Positions 43,468 through 52,822 of a DNA stretch of 64,000 bases are shown piece by piece. This DNA is from Arthrobacter sp. CAN_C5 (lineage in GTDB: Bacteria; Actinomycetota; Actinomycetes; Actinomycetales; Micrococcaceae): assembly GCF_017875735.1 (NCBI RefSeq), contig NZ_JAGGMZ010000001.1:682001-746000 (forward strand), in the 5' to 3' direction. Below the pieces are notes generated by a model. It made no database searches and was not told the DNA's origin. It saw nothing but the letters and a program-made list of their open reading frames with translations. Position 1 is the first letter of the stretch; each line of letters begins with the position of its first letter. The position numbers were made by a program, and so were the translations under genes.

Positions 43468-44451
43468 ATGGCCATCACTGACCGCGGGCTGAAACCAGCC
43501 CCGCCCCGGCGCCCACCAGAGTCAAGGAGGGTCCGGCGAATAGCTTTCTCCCATCGGCTCTCCCACTGGGATGTGAAGTTCTCCCCCTACCTCTACATCT
43601 CGCCGTTCTTCCTCCTGTTCGCCATCACCGGTCTCTTCCCCCTGGGATACACGGCCTGGGTTTCCATTCATAACTGGAACCTGATCGGCGGGCAGGGGGA
43701 GTTCACCGGATTGGAAAACTACTCGTTCGTCCTGTCCCAGCCGTTCTTCTGGAATGCAGTGGGCAATACCTTCAGTATCTTCCTGCTGTCCTCGGTGCCT
43801 CAGGTGGTGGCGGCGCTGGTCATTGCGGCTTTCCTTGACGCCAACCTCAGGGCAAAAACGTTCTGGCGGATGGGGGTCCTGATTCCCTTCGTCGTCGCGC
43901 CCGTTGCTGTTGGTCTGATCTTCAACAATCTCTTTGCTGACCAATTTGGACTGGTCAACGAAATCCTGCGGTTTCTCGGGTTTGAGGGAATCCGGTGGCA
44001 TTCTGATGCCACTGCCAGCCATGTGGCCATTGCCACCATGGTGAACTTCCGCTGGACCGGATACAACACCCTGATCTTCCTCGCCGCTATGCAGGCGATT
44101 CCCAGGGACGTCTATGAGTCAGCAGCGATCGATGGTGCGGGCCGGCTGCGCCAGTTCTTTTCCCTCACGGTCCCAATGCTGCGACCCACAGTAATCTTTG
44201 TGGTGATCACCTCCACCATTGGCGGACTTCAAATCTTTGATGAGCCACGCGTCTTCGACCAGTATGGGCTGGGCGGGTCAGACCGACAGTGGCAGACCCT
44301 CACCATGTACATCTGGGAACTCGGGTGGGGGCAACGCAACTTTGGACGCGCGTCAGCCGTTGCCTGGCTGCTGTTCCTCATCATCGTGCTGATCGCTGTG
44401 CTGAACTTCTTCATCACCCGTCGCATCGCTAACCAGGGAGGTGCCAAGTGA
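43468..44451 (+). CDS. cebF: cellobiose ABC transporter permease
   Basis: MalF-type permease of 327 residues. Six helices, first SPYLYISPFFLLFAITGLFP. The EAA loop is YESAAIDGAGRLRQFFSLTVP. Start ATG lies 5 bases after the cebE stop. It overlaps cebG by 4 bases. Confidence 0.9.
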   Translation: MAITDRGLKPAPPRRPPESRRVRRIAFSHRLSHWDVKFSPYLYISPFFLLFAITGLFPLGYTAWVSIHNWNLIGGQGEFTGLENYSFVLSQPFFWNAVGNTFSIFLLSSVPQVVAALVIAAFLDANLRAKTFWRMGVLIPFVVAPVAVGLIFNNLFADQFGLVNEILRFLGFEGIRWHSDATASHVAIATMVNFRWTGYNTLIFLAAMQAIPRDVYESAAIDGAGRLRQFFSLTVPMLRPTVIFVVITSTIGGLQIFDEPRVFDQYGLGGSDRQWQTLTMYIWELGWGQRNFGRASAVAWLLFLIIVLIAVLNFFITRRIANQGGAK

Positions 44452-45362
44452 GTTCCATACCGTTGATCGCACAGACAGCCGGCAAGGGAGCGGCGAAGGC
44501 TGCCGCCCGTAAGGGCGGCCGCCGACGGCGCCCGGGTCCAGGGGGGACCGGCCGGCGTCCGGGTTTCATCACCTACGGCTTCCTCGGCGCAGTCCTGCTG
44601 GGTTCGTTGTTTCCGCTGTACTGGTCGTTCCTCGTCGGCAGTCACGACAGCACTGTTCTCTCGAGAGGGATCCCCTTAATCCCGGGAGGCAACTTCCTGG
44701 CCAACGCGGCAGAAGTGATGGATAGCATCCCGTTCTGGCAAGCGCTAGGCAACTCCCTGGTGGTGTCCACCGTCACGGCGTTTTCGGTGGTGTTTTTCTC
44801 CACGCTGGCGGGGTTTGCCTTCGCGAAACTGAAGTTCAGGGGCAGCAAATGGCTGCTGGTGTTCGTCATTGCCACCATGGCTGTGCCGACCCAGCTCGGT
44901 GTGGTGCCATTGTTCATCGTCATGTCCAGGTTCGGTTGGACCGGGTCTCTGTGGGCGGTCATCATCCCGGCCCTCGTGACGGCGTTCGGTGTGTTCTGGA
45001 TGACCCAGTACATCAGGGAAGCCCTGCCCGATGAGCTGATCGAGGCGGTGCGGGTGGACGGCGCGTCAATGATCAGGGCGTTCTGGCATGTGGGCCTTCC
45101 GGCCGCGCGGCCCGCCGCCGCCATGCTGGCCCTCTTCACCTTCATGGCCACGTGGACCAACTTCTTCTGGCCGTTCATTGTGCTCGATCCCAGTAACCCC
45201 ACCCTTCCGGTGGCACTGCAGCTACTGCAGGCAGCACACTTCGTCGACTACTCAGTGGTTCTCGCAGGTGCAGTGCTTTCGACCATTCCGCTCCTGCTGG
45301 TATTCGTTATTGCAGGACGCCAACTCGTTTCAGGAATCATGCAAGGAGCAGTTAAAGGATGA
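44448..45362 (+). CDS. cebG: cellobiose ABC transporter permease
   Basis: MalG-type permease of 304 residues. GTG start overlaps the cebF stop. Basic N-terminus (KAAARKGGRRRRPG), six helices, and the EAA loop IEAVRVDGASMIRAFWHVGLP. No ATPase gene is nearby, which fits the shared multi-sugar ATPase MsiK used by Ceb systems. Confidence 0.9.
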   Translation: MSSIPLIAQTAGKGAAKAAARKGGRRRRPGPGGTGRRPGFITYGFLGAVLLGSLFPLYWSFLVGSHDSTVLSRGIPLIPGGNFLANAAEVMDSIPFWQALGNSLVVSTVTAFSVVFFSTLAGFAFAKLKFRGSKWLLVFVIATMAVPTQLGVVPLFIVMSRFGWTGSLWAVIIPALVTAFGVFWMTQYIREALPDELIEAVRVDGASMIRAFWHVGLPAARPAAAMLALFTFMATWTNFFWPFIVLDPSNPTLPVALQLLQAAHFVDYSVVLAGAVLSTIPLLLVFVIAGRQLVSGIMQGAVKG

Positions 45363-46849
45363 CCACTACACCCATCACCTTTCCAGAGGGTTTCCTCTGG
45401 GGTGCAGCCACGGCTGCCTACCAGATCGAAGGGGCGGCCCACGAGGGCGGCCGGCAGGATTCCATCTGGGACGTGTTTTCTCGGGAGCCCGGCGCGGTGG
45501 CCGATGCGCACAACGGTGACATCGCCTGCGACCACTACCACCGGTCGGCTGAGGACGTTGCTCTGATGAAACAGCTCAACCTTCAGGCCTATCGCTTCTC
45601 GACCTCCTGGGCCAGGTGCATGCCGGACGGTGTGACTCCCAACGTCGAGGGAATCGAGTTCTATTCACGGCTGGTGGACCAGCTCGTCGCCGCAGGGATC
45701 AAGCCCTGGCTGACGTTGTACCACTGGGACCTGCCGCAAGCTCTGGAAGCCCAGGGTGGGTGGGCTAATCGTGAAACCGCCTACCGGTTCGCCGAGTATG
45801 CCGCGGTAATGCATGAGGCCCTTGGCGACCGGGTCCGTATCTGGACCACACTGAACGAGCCGTGGTGCTCCGCATTCCTGGGCTATGCAGGGGGAATCCA
45901 CGCGCCGGGACGTCAGGAACCGCGTGCGGCACTGGCGGCCGCGCACCACCTGCTCCTGGGACACGGCCTGGCCGCGCAGGAGCTACGTCGCCGCGACCCA
46001 TCCGTAGAGCTGGGTCTTACCCTGAATCTCACGGTGCCGGATCCTGTGGATCCAGCCAGTGATGCCGACGTCGATGCCGCTCGCCGCATCGATGGCCAGT
46101 TCAACCGGATCTTCCTTGATCCGGTGTTCCGGGGAGAATACCCCGAGGATGTGCTCGACGACGTCCGCCACCTCGGTCTGGACGACTTCATTCAGAGCGG
46201 TGATCTGGCCATCATTGCCGAGCCTCTCGACCTTTTGGGAGTGAACTACTACCACGGCGAGGCAGTCACAGCGTCAGCAGACCCAGCCGATGGCGGCAGT
46301 CAAGCACCGGAGGGGCGGCCTGTCTCGTCACCGTACGTGGCGGCCGACGGGATCCGTTCGATTCCGCGGGGTCTCCCCGTCACCGGGATGGGCTGGGAGG
46401 TGCAACCCGAGGGGCTGCGACGGCTCCTGGGACGCGTCCACCGGGAATACACCGGTCCTGCCGGGATCCCGGTCTATATCACCGAGAACGGGGCTGCTTA
46501 CGACGACCTGCCCGATGACCTCGGTTATGTGGACGACCAGGACCGCTTGGCCTATTTCGAGGCGCACCTGCGCGCCGTGAAGGAGGCGATCAACGATGGT
46601 GCCGATGTCCGCGGATATCTTGCCTGGTCCTTCCTCGACAACTTCGAGTGGGCCTGGGGCTATCACCAGCGTTTCGGTCTGGTCCGGGTTGACTATGACA
46701 CCCAACAGCGGATCCCCAAAGCAAGTGCCCTGTGGTTTTCGCAGGTAGCTAAGACAAACGCGCTACCGCCCTCAGCGCGCTCCATCGATAGTGCCTCCAT
46801 GGAGGGGGCGGCAGGGCCGGGGGAGGTCATGGCAACCGTCCCCCGGTGA
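45359..46849 (+). CDS. bglC: family 1 beta-glucosidase
   Basis: Intracellular GH1 hydrolase of 496 residues that splits imported cellobiose to glucose. The acid/base Glu is in TLNEPWCSAFLGY (around residue 168) and the nucleophile Glu in VYITENGAAYDD near residue 377; DNFEWAWGY is also conserved. GH1 start FLWGAATAAYQIEGAA. ATG overlaps the cebG stop. A 35-residue C-terminal tail (after about residue 461) is low-complexity. Confidence 0.94.
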   Translation: MTTTPITFPEGFLWGAATAAYQIEGAAHEGGRQDSIWDVFSREPGAVADAHNGDIACDHYHRSAEDVALMKQLNLQAYRFSTSWARCMPDGVTPNVEGIEFYSRLVDQLVAAGIKPWLTLYHWDLPQALEAQGGWANRETAYRFAEYAAVMHEALGDRVRIWTTLNEPWCSAFLGYAGGIHAPGRQEPRAALAAAHHLLLGHGLAAQELRRRDPSVELGLTLNLTVPDPVDPASDADVDAARRIDGQFNRIFLDPVFRGEYPEDVLDDVRHLGLDDFIQSGDLAIIAEPLDLLGVNYYHGEAVTASADPADGGSQAPEGRPVSSPYVAADGIRSIPRGLPVTGMGWEVQPEGLRRLLGRVHREYTGPAGIPVYITENGAAYDDLPDDLGYVDDQDRLAYFEAHLRAVKEAINDGADVRGYLAWSFLDNFEWAWGYHQRFGLVRVDYDTQQRIPKASALWFSQVAKTNALPPSARSIDSASMEGAAGPGEVMATVPR

Positions 46850-46883
46850 GCTTCACCGGCGGCCATCGTGTCGTATCCTCTAA

Positions 46884-47972
46884 ATGATGGAAGATCAGCA
46901 GCGACGAACAGAGCGTCTCGGACTTGCCCAGCCGTTGGCTGCCAAGTCCACTCCCACTCTTGAGGATTTGGCGGCGGCCGCCGGCGTGTCCCGGTCGACG
47001 GCGTCGCGCGCCATCAATGGTGGGAGCAGGGTGAGCCCCGAGGCCCAGGCGGCGGTTGACGCTGCTGTTGTCGCCCTCGCCTACACGCCCAACCGCGCCG
47101 CCCGGTCGCTGGTCACCCGGCGTACCTCCTCCATAGCGCTGGTGATTCCCGAACCTGACATGCGGGTCATGATGGACCCGTTCTTTGCGATGGTGATTAC
47201 CGGTGTTACCGAATCACTCAGAGATACCGATGTGCAGATGGTCCTGCTGATGTCGCGCAGCGACGATTCCGCGAGGACCGTCCGCTATTTGCGCGGTGGT
47301 CACGTGGACGGGGCAATCGTGGTCTCTCACCATCAGGGTGACAGTTGGGTTGGTCCACTTGCAGAAAGTGGCCTGCCGATGATTTTCATCGGCAGGCCAT
47401 GGCAGAGCGGTCCGGGCCTGACCTATGTCGACACCGACAATTACGGGGGAGGCATCCAGGCGGCGCGTCATCTGATCGCGGCGGGAAGTAAGCGCCCCGC
47501 CACTATCGCGGGCCCCGCCGATATGACCGCAGCAGTGGACCGACTTCGCGGTTGGCAGGCCGGGCTACGCGAGGCAGGCCTGGCGCCGAGCCCCGTCGAG
47601 TTCGCTGACTTCACCACGGTGGGGGCAGCAGCAGCAACCCGGCGGCTGATGGATGCTGTGCCCGGAACCGACGCCATTTTTGCTGCTTCTGACCTGATGG
47701 CCGTGGGAGCGCTCGAGGTGCTTCGCGATCGTGGCCTGCAGGTGCCCGGCGATGTAGCGCTCCTGGGTTACGACAACCACAGCATTTCAGCCTTGGCCAA
47801 CCCGACCCTGTCCACCATCACCCAACCGATGGCGGAGATGGCAGCAAAGGCGGGTGCCATGCTCCTCGAGGAAATCGAAGCGCCTGGCACCCACCCTGAT
47901 CCGGTCATCTATCCCGCTGAACTGGTGGTGAGGCGCTCCTCGGCGCCCAGTGCGGCGGCCACAAAGGCGTAG
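46884..47972 (+). CDS. cebR: LacI-family repressor CebR
   Basis: 362 residues. N-terminal LacI HTH (TLEDLAAAAGVSRSTASRAI, then NGGSRVSPEAQ) with hinge NRAARSLVTRRT, and a periplasmic-binding-like sensor domain (SIALVIPEPD, then DTDNYGGGIQAARHLIAAG). The two boxes upstream of cebE match CebR, whose effector is cellobiose. No box lies before cebR itself. Its 3' end overlaps the convergent peptidase gene by 64 bases. Confidence 0.9.
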   Translation: MMEDQQRRTERLGLAQPLAAKSTPTLEDLAAAAGVSRSTASRAINGGSRVSPEAQAAVDAAVVALAYTPNRAARSLVTRRTSSIALVIPEPDMRVMMDPFFAMVITGVTESLRDTDVQMVLLMSRSDDSARTVRYLRGGHVDGAIVVSHHQGDSWVGPLAESGLPMIFIGRPWQSGPGLTYVDTDNYGGGIQAARHLIAAGSKRPATIAGPADMTAAVDRLRGWQAGLREAGLAPSPVEFADFTTVGAAAATRRLMDAVPGTDAIFAASDLMAVGALEVLRDRGLQVPGDVALLGYDNHSISALANPTLSTITQPMAEMAAKAGAMLLEEIEAPGTHPDPVIYPAELVVRRSSAPSAAATKA

Positions 47973-50089
47973 TCCCAGGCAACGTCCTTCCATTTCTCGT
48001 ACCGGCCACTGGCGCCGCCGTGTCCGCCGTCCATCTCGGTCTTCAGGAGGATCGGTTCGCTGCCGGTGGTCGTTTCACGGAGTTTAGCCACCCACTTGGC
48101 GGGCTCCACGTACAGCACCCGCGTGTCGTTGAAGCTGGTTACCGCGGCAATCCGGGGGTAGGCGGTCGACTGGATGTTCTCGTAGGGGGTGTATTCCTTC
48201 ATGTACCGGTACACCTCGGGGTCGGTGATGGGGTTGCCCCATTCTTCCCATTCCAGGGCCGACAACGGCAGCTCGGGATCGAGGATGGTGGTCAGCGCGT
48301 CGACGAACGGCACCTGGGCCACGACCGCCCGGTACATTTCGGGTGCAAGGTTGGTGATGGCGCCCATCAGCAGGCCACCCGCCGACCCGCCCATGGCGGC
48401 GATCCGGGCCGGATCAACGAAGGGTGACGCCGCCACGTGGCGGGTGGCGTCCACGAAGTCGGTGAACGTGTTCTTCTTGGTGAGCTTCTTGCCGCCCTCA
48501 TACCAGGTACGGCCCATCTCGCCACCACCCCTGATGTGCGCGACGACGAAGACCACGCCGCGGTCCAGGAGCGAAAGCCGCGAGATGGAGAAGCCGGGAT
48601 CCATGCTGATCTCGTAGCTGCCGTAGGCGTACACCAGCGCCGGGTTGCTGCCATTCGCAGGAAGGTCAGCTCGCCGCAGCACCGAGAGCGGCACCAGGGT
48701 ACCGTCGGTGGCGGTGGCCCATTGCCGCTCGGCCACGTAGTCCTCCGGCCGGTATCCGCCGCGCACCTCGGTCTGCTTGCGGAGCAGCAGGCTGCCGGTG
48801 TCGAGCACATAGTCGTAAACGCGTGGGGGAGTGAAGAACGAGGTGTAGGAGAGCCTGATGATCGGTGAGTCGAACTCCGCGTCGGCCAGGTGACAGGTGA
48901 ACAGCTCCTCATCGAATGCTGGTTCCTCGGGGACGGGCTGGGTGGTGGTCCCGAGCCCCTCGAGCGGGAGCACCTGGACCCGCTCGATGGTGTCCTTGCG
49001 GACAGAGACGACGAGGTGTGTGGAGGTGACGGCGACGCCACCGACGCGGACGGCGTCGTCGTGCTCCACCACGGTCCGCCACTGCTGGTCGGCGAGCGGC
49101 TTCCTGAACTCGGATTCGGCGGCGAGGCTGACCATCGAGTTCTTGGCGTTCCGGTTGTGGGTCAGCACGTAGTGGCGCTCGCCGTCGATCGTCACTGGAT
49201 CCGCCTCGTAGAGCACCTTCTCGCTGCGCGGGATCAGCGTGAGGAGACCGGCGGACGGGTTGGCCAGGTCGAGCACGCGGTACTCGCTGTACTCGGAGCA
49301 GCCGATGCCGATGATGAGCTGCGAGCGGTCGGCGGACAGGTCGAAACCGGTCCACATCGCGACGTCGTCCTCCTGGTACACCACAGCGTCCTGTTCCACC
49401 GGGGTGCCGAGGGTGTGGGACTTGATTTGGTACGGGCGCCACGAGTCGTCGACCACCGTGTAGAACACCTGGGTGCCATCAGGGGAGAATGCCAGGCCGT
49501 AGAAGATGTGGGGCACTACGTCGGGAAGCAGTTCGCCGGTGCGCAGGTCCTTGATCCGCAGGGTGAATCGCTCGTCGCCGGCGTTGTCCTCGCAGTAGGC
49601 CAGCAGGTGCCCGTCCTCGGTGACAGCCAGCCCGCCGAGAGAGAAGAACGGCTTTCCCTCGGCCTCGGCGTTGCCGTCCAGCATGATCTGTTCGCCGTCG
49701 ATCGGCTGGCCCGGGACTATTTCCGGTGGGGTCCAGTCCCTGTTGAGGTCCCCGGTGTCAGCGGCAGCGACCCGGCAGTTGATGGCATACTGTTTGCCCT
49801 CCTCGGTGCGGGCGTAATACCACCAGCCCCGTTTGCGGGAGGGAACCGACAGGTCGGTCTCCTGCGTGCGGTTCTTGATCTCGGTGAAGATGTCCTGCCG
49901 GAGCTTCTCCTGGCCAGCGGTCACGGCCTGGGTGTACTCGTTCTCGGCGGTGAGGTGGGCAACCACCTCGGGGCTTTCCTTTTCCCGCAGCCACTCATAC
50001 TCATCCACGAAGGTGTCCGAATGGTGCACGCGCTCCGTCGGAACCTTCTTGGCGACGGGCGGGGCGGGAAAATGCGTCTCTGCAGTCAT
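47909..50089 (-). CDS. ptrB: S9 family prolyl oligopeptidase / protease II
   Basis: Cytoplasmic oligopeptidase B type, 726 residues. An N-terminal beta-propeller (about 60-440) is followed by the alpha/beta-hydrolase domain: nucleophile Ser in MGGSAGGLLMG (about residue 571), Asp in SFNDTRVLYVEP and His in EMDGGHGGASGRYEK. The ATG at 50089 has GGATGG at a suitable distance; an ATG 9 bases upstream is possible. The C-terminus overlaps cebR antisense. Confidence 0.92.
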   Translation of the reverse strand: MTAETHFPAPPVAKKVPTERVHHSDTFVDEYEWLREKESPEVVAHLTAENEYTQAVTAGQEKLRQDIFTEIKNRTQETDLSVPSRKRGWWYYARTEEGKQYAINCRVAAADTGDLNRDWTPPEIVPGQPIDGEQIMLDGNAEAEGKPFFSLGGLAVTEDGHLLAYCEDNAGDERFTLRIKDLRTGELLPDVVPHIFYGLAFSPDGTQVFYTVVDDSWRPYQIKSHTLGTPVEQDAVVYQEDDVAMWTGFDLSADRSQLIIGIGCSEYSEYRVLDLANPSAGLLTLIPRSEKVLYEADPVTIDGERHYVLTHNRNAKNSMVSLAAESEFRKPLADQQWRTVVEHDDAVRVGGVAVTSTHLVVSVRKDTIERVQVLPLEGLGTTTQPVPEEPAFDEELFTCHLADAEFDSPIIRLSYTSFFTPPRVYDYVLDTGSLLLRKQTEVRGGYRPEDYVAERQWATATDGTLVPLSVLRRADLPANGSNPALVYAYGSYEISMDPGFSISRLSLLDRGVVFVVAHIRGGGEMGRTWYEGGKKLTKKNTFTDFVDATRHVAASPFVDPARIAAMGGSAGGLLMGAITNLAPEMYRAVVAQVPFVDALTTILDPELPLSALEWEEWGNPITDPEVYRYMKEYTPYENIQSTAYPRIAAVTSFNDTRVLYVEPAKWVAKLRETTTGSEPILLKTEMDGGHGGASGRYEKWKDVAWDYAFVAAALGAEERLTTSSAG

Positions 50090-50251
50090 GGAATCCATCC
50101 TGCCAGAGACTCCGGCGTGCAGGTTTCCCCAGGTTCTGCGGCCCACACCGCGTGGCGGGCTGCGACGCGCCGGTCAATGGCCGACGACGGCGGCAGCACC
50201 TGGGGGATCCGGTACGCCCTGGTGGGGTGTCAGAGAGCCGGGGGTTGCGGC

Positions 50252-50956
50252 TCAGGCGGACAGGAAGGCGCCAGCGGTGAAAATGCCCGCGCCGATGGCC
50301 ATCAGCCAAGGCACGGCTGCAACCACCGCTCGTTCCACGGCCGTTTCCTGTTCCGGAACGCCAGCATTGGCCGGGCGGACGATTCCCTCGCTGCTATTGA
50401 CCGACGCACGGGTCCAGAATCCAGCGCCGATGATTATTGCGCCCGACAGGATGGACGCGGGAACGGCCGGGGCTTCCCACAGTGGAAGACCGAGAAGTCC
50501 CGGCAGGACCGATGCCAGGACGCCAAAGCCCACGACCGCCAGCCAGATCGCAAGCAGCACCCACCACTTCCTCACCATCGTGAAAATGTTCCTCGCAATC
50601 AGGAGCATGGCGATCCCGAGAACCAGGAACACGGCGAACTCGACCCCGCTGAAGCTCACCGGTTCGCCCTGGGTTGCAGCCGAGATCGAGGGGAGGTAGA
50701 TTAGCAGTCCGAAGATGCCCAGCAACGCGGGGATGAGTATCCGGGGGAAACCTGGCTCCGGTGTGGTGGGCAGCTCGAGGGCCTGCGCATAGGCCACCGG
50801 GTCCCCGAAGGACTCCGCAGCAGATTCCCCACTATCGGCCAGATGGGATTCGACTGATGCCTTGGCATCACCAATATCCCGGCCGTTGACTCCCCGGTGG
50901 GAAAGCTCAAGAACAAAATCCGTCAACCACTGCTGGTCCTTTTTGGTGTCGTTCAC
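50252..50956 (-). CDS. DUF1700-like membrane protein, partner of PadR
   Basis: 234 residues. N-terminal soluble helix-rich part (WLTDFVLELSHRGVNGRDIGDAKASVESHL) then five to six membrane helices. A PadR regulator plus membrane protein that begins with such a helical domain is a common bacterial pair. GTG start overlaps the padR stop (GTGA). Function unknown. Confidence 0.8.
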   Translation of the reverse strand: MNDTKKDQQWLTDFVLELSHRGVNGRDIGDAKASVESHLADSGESAAESFGDPVAYAQALELPTTPEPGFPRILIPALLGIFGLLIYLPSISAATQGEPVSFSGVEFAVFLVLGIAMLLIARNIFTMVRKWWVLLAIWLAVVGFGVLASVLPGLLGLPLWEAPAVPASILSGAIIIGAGFWTRASVNSSEGIVRPANAGVPEQETAVERAVVAAVPWLMAIGAGIFTAGAFLSA

Positions 50957-51306
50957 TGGGTGTCTCCGTTCAGGTGGGTCAGTGTCTGGGCGGTGAAGGC
51001 CCGCCAGTCGGTGGCTTGCTGAGCCAGCTCGGCGCGGCCGGCGTCGGTGAGCGAGAAGTACTTGCGGCCCGGGCCGCCGTCCCCGGCTCGCCACTCGGTG
51101 GTGACCAGCTGTGCCGCTTCGAATCGGGTCAGCAGGGGATACAGGGTGCCGCCCTTGATCGAGCCCAACCCCGCTTCCGCCAGGGCGGCGGCAATCGCGT
51201 AGCCGTAGGTGGGTCCGCCGTCGAGGACCTTGAGCACACTCATGCCGAGTACGCCCCGCATCCACTCGCTGGGCCATTGTTTGTCAGTCACGTGTTTGTC
51301 AGTCAC
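50953..51306 (-). CDS. PadR-family transcriptional regulator
   Basis: 117 residues: a winged helix (EWMRGVLGMSVLKVLDGGPT, then YGYAIAAALAEAGLGSIKGGTLYPLL) with the PadR signature. The first codons lie in a perfect tandem repeat of a 15-mer (51278-51292 and 51293-51307), so two GTG starts 15 bases apart are equally likely. Probably autoregulates; no repressor site identified. Confidence 0.88.
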   Translation of the reverse strand: MTDKHVTDKQWPSEWMRGVLGMSVLKVLDGGPTYGYAIAAALAEAGLGSIKGGTLYPLLTRFEAAQLVTTEWRAGDGGPGRKYFSLTDAGRAELAQQATDWRAFTAQTLTHLNGDTQ

Positions 51307-51369
51307 GGCTATATAGTTGCACTAACTAGTCAGGCTGTCTACCTAGTTCGAGGATAACTTCACTGACTG

Positions 51370-51399
51370 TTGACTGTCCGGTGGCCGTCCCGATATCCT
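51370..51399 (+). promoter_or_regulatory. paaABCDE promoter
   Basis: TTGACT (51370-51375), an 18-base spacer and TATCCT (51394-51399). The PaaR operator begins inside the -10, as expected for repression. Confidence 0.6.
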
Positions 51400-51414
51400 G
51401 AACGAACGGTCGGT
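51397..51414. promoter_or_regulatory. PaaR operator in front of paaABCDE
   Basis: CCTGAACGAACGGTCGGT; the reverse complement ACCGACCGTTCGTTCAGG matches the copy upstream of paaZ at 15 of 18 bases. It overlaps the -10 and start region. Confidence 0.78.
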
Positions 51415-51469
51415 AATTACCCTGCGGCCGACATCGCGTACTTTTGACGCTCACAGTGAGGTGACCACC

Positions 51470-52474
51470 ATGGCAACAGCACCAGCAGTTGGCCAGACGC
51501 CGGCCGAATCAGCCAACGAGACCGAAGACGAGCGCGCCGGACGGGAACAGTTCGAGCGACTCATCAGCGAGGACTCACGGATCGAGCCCCGCGACTGGAT
51601 GCCCGAGGCCTACCGGAAGACCCTTGCGCGGCAGATCTCCCAGCACGCACACTCCGAGATCATCGGCATGCAGCCCGAGGCCAACTGGATCTCCCGCGCT
51701 CCCTCGCTCAAGCGCAAGGCCATCCTCATGGCCAAGGTACAGGACGAGGCTGGCCACGGCCTGTACCTCTACTCGGCCGCCGAAACCCTGGGCACGCCCC
51801 GGGACAAGATGACCGAGGATCTGATCGCGGGTAAGGCCCGCTACTCAAGCATCTTCAACTACCCCGCCGTCACCTGGGCGGACATGGGTGCCATCGGCTG
51901 GCTGGTCGACGGCGCCGCGATCGCCAACCAGGTGCCGCTCTGCCGGGCCTCCTACGGCCCCTACGGCCGCGCCATGGTGAGGATCTGCAAGGAAGAATCT
52001 TTCCATCAGCGCCAGGGCTTCGAGATCCTGCTGGAACTCGCGAACGGCACCCCGGCCCAGAAGGAAATGGCCCAGGACGCCGTCAACCGCTGGTATGCCC
52101 CCTCGCTGATGATGTTCGGCCCGCCCGACGACGATTCGCCCAACTCCAAGCAGTCGATGGCCTGGAACATCAAGCGGTTCTCCAACGACGAACTCCGCTC
52201 ACGCTTTGTGGGCATGATGGTGGAGCAGGTCAAGGTCCTCGGCCTGACCCTCCCTGATGACCAGATCCGGTTCAACGAGGACACCCAGCAGTGGGAGCAC
52301 GCCCCACTCGACTGGGACGAGTTTAAGGAAGTTCTCGCCGGCAGGGGTCCCTGCAACGCCCAGCGGATGGAACGCCGTCGTGAAGCCCACGAAGATGGCG
52401 CCTGGGTGCGCGAAGCAGCGGCGGCCTACGCCGACAAACGAGCTGCAGCGGCAACACAGCAGAAGGCGGCCTAG
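51470..52474 (+). CDS. paaA: 1,2-phenylacetyl-CoA epoxidase, catalytic subunit
   Basis: Diiron oxygenase subunit that epoxidises phenylacetyl-CoA. 334 residues, ferritin-like. Metal-site motifs are [20 protein letters not shown] and [19 protein letters not shown]-terminal extension rich in Glu/Asp. The ATG follows GAGGTGA. First gene of paaABCDE, with its promoter and operator about 60 bp upstream. Confidence 0.97.
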   Translation: MATAPAVGQTPAESANETEDERAGREQFERLISEDSRIEPRDWMPEAYRKTLARQISQHAHSEIIGMQPEANWISRAPSLKRKAILMAKVQDEAGHGLYLYSAAETLGTPRDKMTEDLIAGKARYSSIFNYPAVTWADMGAIGWLVDGAAIANQVPLCRASYGPYGRAMVRICKEESFHQRQGFEILLELANGTPAQKEMAQDAVNRWYAPSLMMFGPPDDDSPNSKQSMAWNIKRFSNDELRSRFVGMMVEQVKVLGLTLPDDQIRFNEDTQQWEHAPLDWDEFKEVLAGRGPCNAQRMERRREAHEDGAWVREAAAAYADKRAAAATQQKAA

Positions 52475-52822
52475 ATGACCGGCGGTTCAACCACAGGCGA
52501 CGACGGTTCGGTAGCACCAGCCCCGGTAGCTCCCGAGAAGCGCCAGCCCTGGCCGCTATGGGAGGTCTTCGTCAGATCCTCCCGCGGTCTGTCGCACGTT
52601 CACGCTGGCTCCCTGCACGCCCCCGACGCCGAAATGGCCGTCAGGAACGCACGGGACCTGTACACCCGGCGCAACGAGGGCGTCAGTCTGTGGGTGGTGC
52701 CGGCGTCGTCGATCATCACCAGCGATCCCGACGCCAAGGGCCAGTTCTTCGAATCCCCGCAGGGCAAGGACTACCGGCATGCGACCTATTACACGAAGAG
52801 CGATGGGGTGAAGCACCTGTGA
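52475..52822 (+). CDS. paaB: 1,2-phenylacetyl-CoA epoxidase subunit PaaB
   Basis: 115 residues, typical PaaB block WPLWEVFVRSSRGLSHVHAG, then SLHAPDAEMAVRNARDLYTR and VVPASSI. A scaffold subunit of the epoxidase with PaaA and PaaC. Starts immediately after the paaA stop. Confidence 0.96.
   Translation: MTGGSTTGDDGSVAPAPVAPEKRQPWPLWEVFVRSSRGLSHVHAGSLHAPDAEMAVRNARDLYTRRNEGVSLWVVPASSIITSDPDAKGQFFESPQGKDYRHATYYTKSDGVKHL

Noticed and set aside
48890-50704. 604-codon open frame on the plus strand opposite ptrB
   Set aside because: Overlaps a complete S9 peptidase with its catalytic triad and a second real gene; no recognisable motif, typical high-GC antisense frame.
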